Shown: piece after piece, positions 36,701 to 47,000 of the stretch
Layout: each line of letters begins with the position of its first letter
How positions within the stretch are numbered: the first letter of the stretch is position 1
DNA from: Escarpia spicata
Lineage: Eukaryota > Annelida > Polychaeta > Sabellida > Siboglinidae
Direction: 5' to 3'
DNA length: 64,000 bases
NCBI GenBank assembly: GCA_963995525.1
Contig: OZ023209.1
Coordinates: 31,300,635-31,364,634 of the forward strand
The notes under the pieces: model-generated
The model's database searches: none
The model's input: the letters and a program-made list of their open reading frames with translations, nothing else
Told to the model about the DNA's origin: nothing
Program-made: the position numbers and the translations under genes

Positions 36701-39700
36701 CACTCTTTGAGGTAGTCATTGAGTCAAGAGAAGTGATATGTAAGAGAAGACCCACTCTTTGAGGTAATCATCGAGTCAACAGATGTGATATGTAAGAGAA
36801 GACCCACTCTTTGAGGTAGTCATTGAGTCAAGAGATGTGATATGCAAGAGAAGAACGCACTCTAAGGTAGTCATTGAGTTAAGAGATGTGATATGTAAGA
36901 GTAGAACCCACTGTTTGAGGTAGTCATTGAGTCAAGAGATGTGATATGCAAGAGAAGAACGCACTCTTTGAGGTAGTCATTGAGTCAAGAGATGTGATAT
37001 GCAAGAGAAGAACGCACTCTAAGGTAGTCATTGAGTCCAGAGATGTGATATGTAAGAGAAGAACCCACTGTTTGAGGTAGTCATTGAGTTAAGAGATGTG
37101 ATATGTAAGAGAAGAACCCACTGTTTGAGGTAGTCATTGAGTCAAGAGATGTGATATATAAGAGAAGAACCCACTCTTTGAGGTAGTCATTGAGTCAAGA
37201 GAAGTGATATGTAAGAGAAGAACCCACTGTTTGAGGTAGTCATTGAGTTCAGAGATGTGATATGTAAGAGAAGAATGCACTCTTTGAGGTAGTTGTTGAG
37301 TTAAGGCCAGACACCCCAGGTGAAATGGTGTTTTTTGACAAAAAATACTGAAAATGATTCTCTGCCAGATTATTATACCTTTGTATGCATACTATCTATA
37401 AAGTTCACTTCTATGACAATTACGAGGAGAGATATGGCAGCTAGATAGGAATTTTTTTTTTAATTCACAATTAATGCAATGTTTTGTGCCCAAGATGTAG
37501 AGTGTCTTATTGAATAAAATATATATGAATTTTGTTTGTGCCAGACTCCCCGTTTCCTTGGCAACAATCAAAGATGCCTGTCGGAGAGGGAAAATATAGC
37601 ATACCGGTAATTTGGAAACATTGCAGCTCCTCCAATAATGCAGTAATCAGTGTAATTCTTTTAGTTCTTATTTACAACACATCACGCTATGCAATGACGA
37701 AGATATATGTTTTGTATTGTAATTATTTAATGTTTAAAGGATATGTTTAAATTTTGATGGTAAAGAAATACATACTTTTTATTACGATCAGTATGTTCAG
37801 CATATAACTAAAAACTAAATATGTCCTTGTCATTGCTTAAAGAAGTTAGCAAGGATCACATCAGTAAAAATTTCATTAATGTAGCATCATTACTTCTTTT
37901 TAGCACATGACAGAAGCATACTTTATCCATGAACATAAGTTACTTAGAGGTATGTTAATGTTATAAGAGTTCTTTATTAATAGTAAACATAAAACGGTAT
38001 CAAAATACAGAAGAATCACATTTTGAGTATTTTTTCAAAAAATGTAATTTTAGCTGCAGTGTCTCTCCTTAAGAGGTGTGATATGTAAGAGAAGAACCCA
38101 CTCTTTGAGGTAGTCATTTAGTCAAGAGATGAGATATGTAAGAGAAGACCCACTCTTTGAGGTAGTCATTGAGTTAAGAGGTGTGATATGTAAGAGAAGA
38201 ACCCACTCTTTGAGGAAGTCATTGAGTTAAGAGGTGTGATATGTAAGAGAAGACCCACTCTTTGAGGCAGTCATTGAGTTAAGAGGTGTGATATGTAAGA
38301 GAAGAACCCACTGTTTGAGGTAGTCATTTAGTCAAGAGATGAGATGTAAGAGAAGAACCCACTCTTTGAGGCAGTCATTGAGTTAAGAGGTGTGATATGT
38401 AAGAGAAGAACCCACTCTTTGAGGTAGTCATTTAGTCAAGAGATGAGATGTAAGAGAAGAACCCACTCTTTGAGGCAGTCATTGAGTTAAGAGGTGTGAT
38501 ATGTAAGAGAAGAACCCACTGTTTGAGGTAGTCATTTAGTCAAGAGATGAGATGTAAGAGAAGAACCCACTCTTTGAGGCAGTCATTGAGTTAAGAGGTG
38601 TGATATGTAAGAGAAGAACCCACTGTTTGAGGTAGTCATTTAGTCAAGAGATGAGATGTAAGAGAAGAACCCACTCTTTGAGGCAGTCATTGAGTTAAGA
38701 GGTGTGATATGTAAGAGAAGAACCCACTGTTTGAGGTAGTCATTTAGTCAAGAGATGAGATGTAAGAGAAGAACCCACTCTTTGAGGCAGTCATTGAGTT
38801 AAGAGGTGTGATATGTAAGAGAAGAACCCACTGTTTGAGGTAGTCATTTAGTCAAGAGATGAGATGTAAGAGAAGAACCCACTCTTTGAGGCAGTCATTG
38901 AGTTAAGAGGTGTGATATGTAAGAGAAGAACCCACTCTTTGAGGTAGTCATTTAGTCAAGAGATGAGATGTAAGAGAAGAACCCACTCTTTGAGGCAGTC
39001 ATTGAGTTAAGAGGTGTGATATGTAAGAGAAGAACCCACTGTTTGAGGTAGTCATTTAGTCAAGAGATGAGATGTAAGAGAAGAACCCACTCTTTGAGGC
39101 AGTCATTGAGTTAAGAGGTGTGATATGTAAGAGAAGAACCCACTGTTTGAGGTAGTCATTTAGTCAAGAGATGAGATGTAAGAGAAGAACCCACTCTTTG
39201 AGGCAGTCATTGAGTTAAGAGGTGTGATATGTAAGAGAAGAACCCACTGTTTGAGGTAGTCATTTAGTCAAGAGATGAGATGTAAGAGAAGAACCCACTC
39301 TTTGAGGCAGTCATTGAGTTAAGAGGTGTGATATGTAAGAGAAGAACCCACTCTTTGAGGTAGTCATTTAGTCAAGAGATGAGATGTAAGAGAAGAACCC
39401 ACTCTTTGAGGCAGTCATTGAGTTAAGAGGTGTGATATGTAAGAGAAGAACCCACTGTTTGAGGTAGTCATTTAGTCAAGAGATGAGATGTAAGAGAAGA
39501 ACCCACTCTTTGAGGCAGTCATTGAGTTAAGAGGTGTGATATGTAAGAGAAGAACCCACTGTTTGAGGTAGTCATTGAGTTAAGAGGTGTGATATGTAAG
39601 AGAAGAACCCACTCTTTGAGGAAGTCATTGAGTTAAGAGGTGTAATATGTAAAAGAACCCACTCTTTGAGGAAGTCATTGAGTTAAGAGGTGTGATATGT

Positions 39701-42700
39701 AAGAGAAGACCCACTCTTTGAGGAAGTCATTGAGTTAAGAGGTGTGATATGTAAGAGAAGAACCCACTCTTTGAGGTAGTCATTTAGTCAAGAGATGAGA
39801 TATGTAAGAGAAGAAACCACTCTTTGAGGCAGTCATTGAGTTAAGAGGTGTGATATGTAAGAGAAGAACCCACTCTTTGAGGTAGTCATTTAGTCAAGAG
39901 ATGAGATATGTAAGAGAAGACCCACTCTTTGAGGTAGTCATTGAGTTAAGAGGTGTGATATGTAAGAGAAGAACCCACTCTTTGAGGAAGTCATTGAGTT
40001 AAGAGGTGTGATATGTAAGAGAAGAACCCACACTTTGAGGAAGTCATTGAGTTAAGAGGTGTGATATGTAAGAGAAGACCCACTCTTTGAGGCAGTCATT
40101 GAGTTAAGAGGTGTGATATGTAAGAGAATACCCACTCTTTGAGGAAGTCATTGAGTTAAGAGGTGTGATATGTAAGAGAAGAACCCACTCTTTGAGGTAG
40201 TCATTGAGTTAAGAGGTGTGATATGTAAGAGAAGACCCACTGTTTGAGGTAGTCATGTAGTCATTGAGTTAAGAGGTGTGATATGTAAGAGAATACCCAC
40301 TCTTTGAGGTAGTCATTGAGTTAAGCGATGTGATATGTAAGAGAAGACCCACTGTTTGAGGTAGTCATGTAGTCATTGAGTTAAGAGGTGTGATATGTAA
40401 GAGAATACCCACTCTTTGAGGTAGTCATTGAGTTAAGAGATGTGATATGTAAGAGAAGACCCACTCTTTGAGGTAGTCATGTAGTCATTGAGTTAAGAGG
40501 TGTGATATGTAAGAGAAGACCCACTCTTTGAGGTAGTCATTGAGTTAAGAGATGTGATATGTAAGAGAAGAACCCACTCTTTGAGGTAGTCATTGAGTTC
40601 CTTGATGGCCTCTGGGATCTTGTTCTGTTCCTTCAGCACTGACACTACCCGCTTCCGCACCAGCTAAACACATGACAATGTTAACATGTTTGACATCAAT
40701 GTCATCGACAAGCACATTGCTGACATGTTATCGGGAAATACAACATTGACAAGAGCCCTATCTACATGGCGTTTTTAAGGCTCGGCTGTGCTAATGTTGT
40801 CGGATAGCCTGGGTTATGTCGTAGTGTCAGGACTCCACTACTTCTGCAAGATGCTTCAGATTTAACCTGGGGTAAATTATGCTTCGTGTAGACGCTAGAC
40901 AGGTTTAACCAAGGCTAAAATAGCTCGAGTTAACTTTAACCCAGGTTAAAACTTCATATGTGTAGACAACAATTGTCTTAATTCATCAGTCAACAACTCA
41001 GATGTCTATGACTTATCGGTTCAAAGAGACTCATTAGAGGCGCAAAAGGGAAACATTATCAAAAGTTTACAATAGTATATTTCAATAAATATAACTGTTC
41101 ACCAAAGAACTTCTCTGTACTTTTTGACCAACATAGCTGAGACTTTATTACAGACACATGACTGGGTCCAATTATGTCATTACAATTGAATTACAGTTTG
41201 AAAATCAAGATTTTCTTACAAGACCTACTAGTACTCAAATAAATCTTTACAAGGGCATCAGAAAAATGCCTTCGTCTTTACTACTCAAATACAATCTGTT
41301 TTCTGCACAACTGTAGTAGAAAGCATGTAGAAAATTTAATAAGTTGAAATGAAAATTGATTTGGATACATATAACTAGACCCAGCCATGATGCAAATGTA
41401 ATAATAATTTAAATCGTACACTGTTCGTTGGGTCGTCTTTAAGCATTTCTTTGTAGATTTCCATGGCACCTTCATAGCTGAAATATGACCAACCATAACC
41501 ACATTCAACCAGGCTGGAATGCACAAAGTGTCACATTTCAAATATTCATGTAGCATTCATTTCATATGAACAAATAACAATTTATATATACGAACATTAG
41601 CAAGAAGGTTTGTACAGAGGACTGCAGGCACCAAGTGATCCAGTTGGAATATAATGCAGCTCCGGGGTTGATTCCACATCAACGTTTCCGATTCCAACTA
41701 ACTTTTCTGATTCCACCCGTACTACAGCAATTCCAAAACATTTGTTTGATTCTGATTCCACCCACACTTTGCCGATTCCCATTTTTTTACCCGATTCCAC
41801 TAAATATTAACATTTATATATAGATGTACAAGTTATAGGCATTTTTGTTTCTTTGGAAACCTTCTACGATGTCAGCTAGTTGAAACTGTAGCCTGTAGCT
41901 TTCTGTCTCATATACTGCTAATATGAAGACACTGTACTGGGACAGCTTGTTGTTAGACTTGCGAGATAAACTGGCTGCGTTGTTAGACTTGCGAGATAAA
42001 CTGGCTGTGTTGTTAGACTTGTGAGATAAACTGGCTGTGTTGTTAGACTTGTGAGATAAACTGGCTGTGTTGTGACTCACTTGTCTTCTGACTCGAGTAG
42101 AAGACCCTCAAGTCTGTGTACACGACAACTGGTTGGGAACTGTCTATTGAGGGCCTGGATACAAAACTACAACACAACAAGACAACTGTGACAGTGATGG
42201 ATGGATGGATGGATGGATACAGAGCTACAACATACAAGACAAATATCTGAAGAATGTCAGTCATAGGTGTTGTCAGTTATATGTCCACATAAGACTTCTT
42301 TCCACACCACTGGCTTCTATATGGTAATAATCCAACTGTGGGCGCAGTAAGACAGTATCTCCTCCCATGTGTTCTACTCGCCACTTTGTAGTTATTAGGA
42401 ATGACTGATGTACCCTTTGCTTGCTGCTGCTGGCGGGTCACTCTCCAGAGGGCTCCACTGCGATTTTACACAGTAATATTTGCGTGCCATAATTGGCCAT
42501 TGCAGAAATGAAAATGCCAGCAAAAACAAGTTAGATATGCAAAATAAGAAATGGTTATAACTGGCTTATTCCTCTGTGAACTGTTAACAATAGCGCTAAG
42601 ACACACAACCATGTACATACCTCAGCTAGGCGGCACTGGTGGCAGTCGCACGCTGCTATACACACTTGCTCATAGATGATCCACACTACATCACAGTTGC

Positions 42701-43895
42701 AAGAAGACAGAAGTGAATGACATATCCTAACAAACATGATACCACATCTTTACTATATTTGGCTACTGACTTTTGCCGAAGATAAATGGTCTTTATAGGT
42801 AATGATTCTTCAAAATTATTCTTTATATTGTTGGTAGCATGCTATTAGCTACCTTATCATTAATAAAACTGTTTTGAAACAAAACACAGGAAAAGTAGTT
42901 AATTTCCTAAATAATATAAAACAATGTGACATGTTCCAGTAATTTGTTAGTCAAAATGGAGATGGCGCTTTCCATTTTTTTAAAACCGATCAATGACACA
43001 TTTGGCTAACGGAATAACATAATATAATAATTTAAATAGATATGCATACATACAAAGTAAGAATAACAGTAAATAAATACATTGTGTTTTCAGTGTGCAT
43101 TCACTCTTACTATGTATTGATCTCCCAACCTAGTAATCATTACATCAGGTAGTTTCACAACATATCACAGAAAATAAATATTGATACACAGCTGTATACA
43201 AAATTAAACTGTTTCACTTACGCTCATCCCCAAGTTTATAACTGTAGTCAGCCAGCACGTCCAGCCAAATCTCCACCACCTCTTCGCTGTTTCTTGTGCG
43301 ATCTTCACGAAATTCAGAGAGCTTTTCCCGAGCTTCTACAAATGTTAAACTGTAACTGTTAGGTACCATTTGCAGATATTTTATGAAACTGATTATAAAT
43401 ATCAAACACTAAGTCTAAGAGCTCCACGTAATTTTTAGCAACACATCTCACATTTGCGACAACTCACATCAACCACATACACGACGGTACACTACACTAC
43501 AGGCTAGTACTTAACGTTTATACTACAGCGTAATCAACCGTTGTGGACGGTAGCGTCTACTGTCCACTAGAAAACAGTGTTTAGTATGAACCTACACAGC
43601 CCAGGCTACAGCTTCGTCTATTACTCTACTGTAAGTGTATTGTAACAAGTCTACCCGGCCTGGCCCTAGCCCTAGGCTAAAGACAACGCAGCGCCAGCGG
43701 CGCTGTCACAATGTGTGAGCTTATCAAAAACCTCGGAACGCTGCGCGGAAAACGCGATCAGACACGTTACGGGTGCCTGGATATAACTTGCAATAAATGC
43801 CGCGACAGTAGTAGTTTTATCTATCCTAGATACGGTGTTAATTAAGAATGTTCACGAGTAAAAATCTCACCCTCCCAAGTCATGGAGGACGCCAT
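30722..43895 (-). CDS. EMC2: ER membrane protein complex subunit 2 (TPR protein), 10 exons, 288 aa
   Basis: EMC2 is the cytosolic tetratricopeptide-repeat subunit of the EMC, which inserts tail-anchored and multipass proteins into the ER membrane. Exons: 43895-43871, 43335-43222, 42685-42621, 42154-42081, 41477-41420, 40663-40578, 34581-34440, 33541-33431, 31236-31132, 30808-30722. All introns are GT-AG and all phases join. Recognisable segments are [19 protein letters not shown] (residues 36-54), [93 protein letters not shown] and C-terminal MLDTLQITQ, in family order and near the usual ~297 aa. The ATG at 43895 gives MASSMTWE; a second ATG four codons on is possible. Intron 6 (about 6 kb) is mostly minisatellite derived from its own flanking exon ends. 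Confidence 0.96.
31255..32430 (-). mobile_element. LINE relic in EMC2 intron 8: endonuclease joined to RT tail by deletion
   Basis: Same strand as EMC2. A 5' frame ends [18 protein letters not shown], a linker often seen before LINE endonucleases. A frameshift near 32015 leads to [20 protein letters not shown], then [23 protein letters not shown] and [13 protein letters not shown], ending at HHPYTGIVI just before the expected GDFN motif. The next residues are [20 protein letters not shown] and [17 protein letters not shown], from the far end of the reverse transcriptase. The whole RT core is therefore deleted at about 31560. The 3' end has a TTATTACTA-type tail. Confidence 0.8.
32682..33030. 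repeat. 29-bp minisatellite, 12 units, in EMC2 intron 8
   Basis: Twelve copies of a 29-bp unit (ATGCCAAGGCATGCACCAAC plus ACTGCATCT) with few variants (GCATCT/GCAGCT, CCAAGG/CCTAGG). CCAAGGCATGC contains the palindrome GCATGC. High identity among units indicates a young array. Confidence 0.97.
34131..34437 (-). mobile_element. tRNA-derived SINE, copy 6, in EMC2 intron 7
   Basis: Reverse-oriented family copy, the tail at low coordinates (CAGTATCCAGTCCTTACGAC) and the tRNA-like head at high coordinates. On the minus strand the B-box reads GGGTTCGAATCC. The head ends within a few bases of the exon 7 donor at 34439. Confidence 0.83.
34582..35190 (-). repeat. Minisatellite derived from the 5' end of EMC2 exon 7
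   Basis: Directly upstream (in gene sense) of the exon 7 acceptor. Long units of about 59 bp repeat the acceptor (TTGTAG then GTTCATGAGTGACAC) together with about 50 nt of exon 7. Short 30-bp units repeat only the exonic part (ACAGTTGGATGGAGTTGTGA plus CTTGTACCTG, read [10 protein letters not shown] against [11 protein letters not shown] in the real exon). About five decoy acceptors are visible. The reading frame after a decoy runs into a stop, so using one would truncate the protein. Confidence 0.92.
35161..36260. repeat. Tandem duplication of the EMC2 intron 6 core (offset 700 bp)
   Basis: The block from 35161 (CAAATTACACAATTCCATTC) to about 35550 recurs from 35861 to about 36250 with only about one mismatch. 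Each copy contains a roughly 290-bp unique segment (35171-35455 and 35871-36155) with exon-7-type repeats on one side and exon-6-type repeats on the other. At 35711 an exon-6-type unit is joined straight to exon-7-type units (35712-35890). Confidence 0.9.
35455..37304 (-). repeat. Minisatellite derived from the 3' end of EMC2 exon 6, distal block
   Basis: Units of 50-53 bp. In gene sense each contains AACTCAATGACTACCTCAAAGA (in two pieces: AACTCAATGACTACC, TCAAAGA), equal to the last 22 nt of exon 6, then the donor GTGGGT or GTGCGT, TTCTTCTCTTACATATCACA and TCTCTT. The block is split by the exon-7-type patch at 35712-35890 and the duplicated core. It ends at the TTAA where the MITE is inserted. 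Confidence 0.93.
37301..38072. mobile_element. TTAA-flanked non-autonomous DNA transposon inside the minisatellite
   Basis: TTAA is present at 37301-37304 and 38069-38072. Between them a 764-bp AT-rich element begins GGCCAGACACCCCAGGTGAA and ends, in reverse complement, GGAGAGACACTGCAGCTAAA. The terminal ~55 bp pair imperfectly (shared TTTTTTGAxAAAATACT and GATTCT). Removing the element and one TTAA restores an intact minisatellite unit (GAGTTAAGAGGTGTGATATG). TTAA target duplications point to the Kolobok or piggyBac superfamilies; no transposase is encoded. Confidence 0.8.
38073..40577 (-). repeat. Minisatellite derived from the 3' end of EMC2 exon 6, proximal block
   Basis: About 48 units running right up to the genuine exon 6 donor at 40577, so the exon end is effectively the first unit. 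From about 38290 to 39560 units alternate between a 53-bp form (TGTGATATGTAAG, GAGGCAGTCATTGAGTTAAG) and a 51-bp form (TGAGATGTAAG, GAGGTAGTCATTTAGTCAAG), giving a ~104-bp higher-order repeat. Nearly every unit keeps a 5' splice-site-like GTGGGT. Confidence 0.95.
40757..40975. mobile_element. Possible MITE in EMC2 intron 5
   Basis: Left TCTACATGGCGTTTTTAAGG and the reverse complement of the right end, GTCTACACATATGAAGTTTT, are roughly complementary; the interior has repeated TTAACCTGGGTTAAA-like motifs. No clear target duplication. Offered with low confidence. Confidence 0.35.
41940..42095 (-). repeat. 30-bp tandem repeat overlapping the EMC2 exon 4 donor
   Basis: In gene sense, four and a half copies of a 30-bp unit (ACAAGTCTAACAACACAGCC plus AGTTTATCTC) start immediately at the end of exon 4. 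The first unit is ACAAGTGAGTCACAACACAG, so the real donor (ACAA|GTGAGT) lies inside it and later copies read ACAAGTCTAAC. A (ATGG)n tract lies a little away at 42197-42217. Confidence 0.8.
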
Positions 43896-44067
43896 GTTGG
43901 AAATAACTTATCGCGAGAATATACGAGAGCTTTCACGCATGCGCGATGAACTGTTGCCATAGTGATCTTGGTAAACGTTTGGCACCGAGCAAAGAAACGG
44001 AAAGGTGCACTTTGCGTTGATTTTGGAGTTTCTTCATTTTGTATTTCGTTACAGCTAATACGCAAAC
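43896..44067. promoter_or_regulatory. Compact bidirectional promoter between EMC2 and DNALI1
   Basis: Only 172 bp separate the two divergent start codons. CGCATGCGC at 43936-43944 fits the core of an NRF1 site. GTTGCCATAGTGAT at 43953-43966 has a perfect left half of an RFX X-box (GTTGCCAT) and a weaker right half. GTAAAC at 43971-43976 is a FOX-type core. No TATA box is seen. RFX and FOXJ1 factors are known regulators of ciliary genes, which suits DNALI1; NRF1 suits the housekeeping EMC2. Site function is inferred. Confidence 0.6.
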
Positions 44068-47000
44068 ATGATTCCACCAAATGCTTCGTTGGTGAAATAT
44101 GACAACCCGGTGCTCGTCAGTAGAAACACAGACAAGAAAACTCCGCGGGTACGGCCAACGATAAGTTTTAAAATGTAAAACTATTAAAAAAGTTGCATAC
44201 GTCGGCCGATGCCGTTGTCTGTCAGTAGTGGACACTAGCATCATGTTAACGCCTAAATAATTACTGTGAATAACTGATATTTACTATTTCGCTACAGCAT
44301 GATCTATTCAGCCACCTTTTAATAATTCATACTTATATCACATAATATACTTCTACGTGGTTAATCAGCATAATCCATAGGGATTTTGACGCCGATGTGT
44401 GTGTGTATAATATATGCAATTGTGCAGTGCCAGATGTGAAGGTGCGAAAAAAAAGTATATACAAAGTGCGAGTAAAAACCGACCAGGGCTTAGAAGTGTG
44501 AATCAACCGCACCCGTGAAGGCCTGGATGGTTGGAGCTACAAACACTCTCCCGGGAGGGTGTTCCACCAGAAGACAGTGCGTGGGAAGAAAGAATTGCTG
44601 TAGACCTGAATGCGAGCTGGGATAATCTGATATTTATTTGGATGGTAATATCTTGTACTGGTGGAGAGCATTAGGGCAAGGTAGTGGTTACCATTGATGA
44701 CAATCTGTTGGTTGTGTCCTGTGGTTGACACTTTACAAGACATGCTTAAACTTCCGGACCTTCTTTAGATTAAACTGTAATTATATTTTTTGTCTTTGGG
44801 AGTAGAATGATTGCAAAGAAGTCAGATGCCCAGGGAGTGGAAAAGAAAAGGAGGTGATGACAACCTAGACAGCAGTGGAGCATTGTGTAAAGAGATATTT
44901 GGAGGAATTGGGAGAGGAGTGGAGAATGAGAATGAAAGATAGATGGGAATGGAGACGGTTGGTGGAGACAGCAGTAAAAGATCTGGGGAAAAGAAAACAG
45001 AAATCGAGGATCAGTTTCGAGGCCAGCCTCACCCCAGACATACAGGGAAGTATGAGAACAACGATTCATTCAATGTGTTGTTTCGTAGGCCCGAGCTCTG
45101 AAGGTGAGTCCCCAGCAGCCGATTGGTGCTGGCCCTGTGCCTAGTCCACCCGCCAAGCAGAAGGTGGCAACAACAGATGCCAAGGCCGCTCAACAAACGG
45201 ATGAAATACTCAACTCCATACTGCCTCCACGGTACAGTTCCCTCAACAGCAACACTCAGTTGAAGTGTATCTATCTGTGTTTGTAATGTCCTACCATTAG
45301 TTGATTACAAGTGCTTAGTTTAATCACTGAAAAATAAAAACTTAGTACTAATGCAAGAGGGTAGCTAGTAGCATAAGTACAAATGGACACAAGATATAAA
45401 CATGAAAATATAATCGTGACATTTGAGATTTATTTTAATCAAATTCATGAACTCCAACAAACCATGTCAGATAAATAACATACACACTGCACATGCATGC
45501 ATACACACTCACACCACACATACACACACACCACACACATACACACACCACACACATACACACACAAACATAGACACATGTATGACTCCGTGAGTGACCT
45601 CTGTGACAGGGAGTGGACAGAAAGCGGTCAGTTGTGGGTGCAGCAGGTGTCCAGCACACCGGCGACCCGGCTCGATGTGGTCAACCTGCAGGAGGAGCTT
45701 GACCGGCGGCTACAGCAGCGCCAGGCGCGGGAGACTGGCATCTGTCCGGTCAGACGGGAACTCTACTCACAGTGCTTTGGTACGTCCACACGCTTCTCTT
45801 TAATGATTCATAATTTTATTATTAGTTGCTGCTTTTATTGATGTTTTGTTAACAATCTATGGGCATTTTCAGCTTGAATGCTTCATGAAGTAATAGGTTT
45901 TATTGTGTCGAAAACGTAATGTTGTAGACCTACCATCATGTCTTTTTAGTGGCTCCAGCATTCACAACACACTGCACAATATCTTCACTTTGTGTAGTAT
46001 TTGATGTATTTCAGTTACTAGTAAAATTACAGTTTTGTATAAACAAAGTTAGATAATTATCGTGTTTATTGCAATAACTGGATAATCTTGGTTTTTAATT
46101 AACCATGTTTATAACGTAGACTACTGAAAATATACATTATTAAAGTTTAATATTATCTTGTCACCATCAAACAATATTCATCTCGAAACATCATGAATAA
46201 AGTTGTCAACACTCGGTCTGATACTACTCATAACTCATTAATTAAAAAGATCTAACTGACCTTTCCTTCAGATTACAACATTCCATCCTTGTGCACTATG
46301 GGGTGCTGCTAATTACATAAGTCTCAGCACCCCCTGACAGATGAATTATAGTTGGAATGCCCCACTGCCTGAATGCACCACTACCTGAATGCACAAAACC
46401 TAGTTGCAATGCTCCAACGGCGTAGTCACAATGCTACAACGGTCTGGTTGCAATGCACCACTTTTGGTCAGAATGCCCCACTGATTGTAAAATTGTCAAA
46501 CCTTTGCATATATATAGATAATACAATTGTATATATTAAAACTTTAAATATTAAATGCATAATTAATATAGAAATAACATGTTTCGTTGACTTGTTGTAC
46601 GTCCTTAAAAGTAAACTATGTTTTGTCTTCGTATACATGTGTATGATTGTATTACATAACCTATCATTAAATATCGATTACATATTGTCCTTTAATGTGT
46701 AGAAGTCATGTAGTAATAACCTAATAGGCATCCGGCTCATGCGTTGAGCAGATCTTTTACGTTGGTTGTTTTGGATGTGTGCCCACACTAATTGGCTAGC
46801 TACTCTGGCATTGTTTTATTGAGCATGTCGGTTTGTTTGAATAACGGCAATTTACCAAAAAGATTGTGCAACGTACATTGAAATAAAGCTTTTGACATCA
46901 AAGACATCTAATTTATGTTGGTTTGGACAGCGGGTTGAATACGGGGAGGGACTACATATATATATACCTTTATTATATTATTATATTACGATATCAACCA

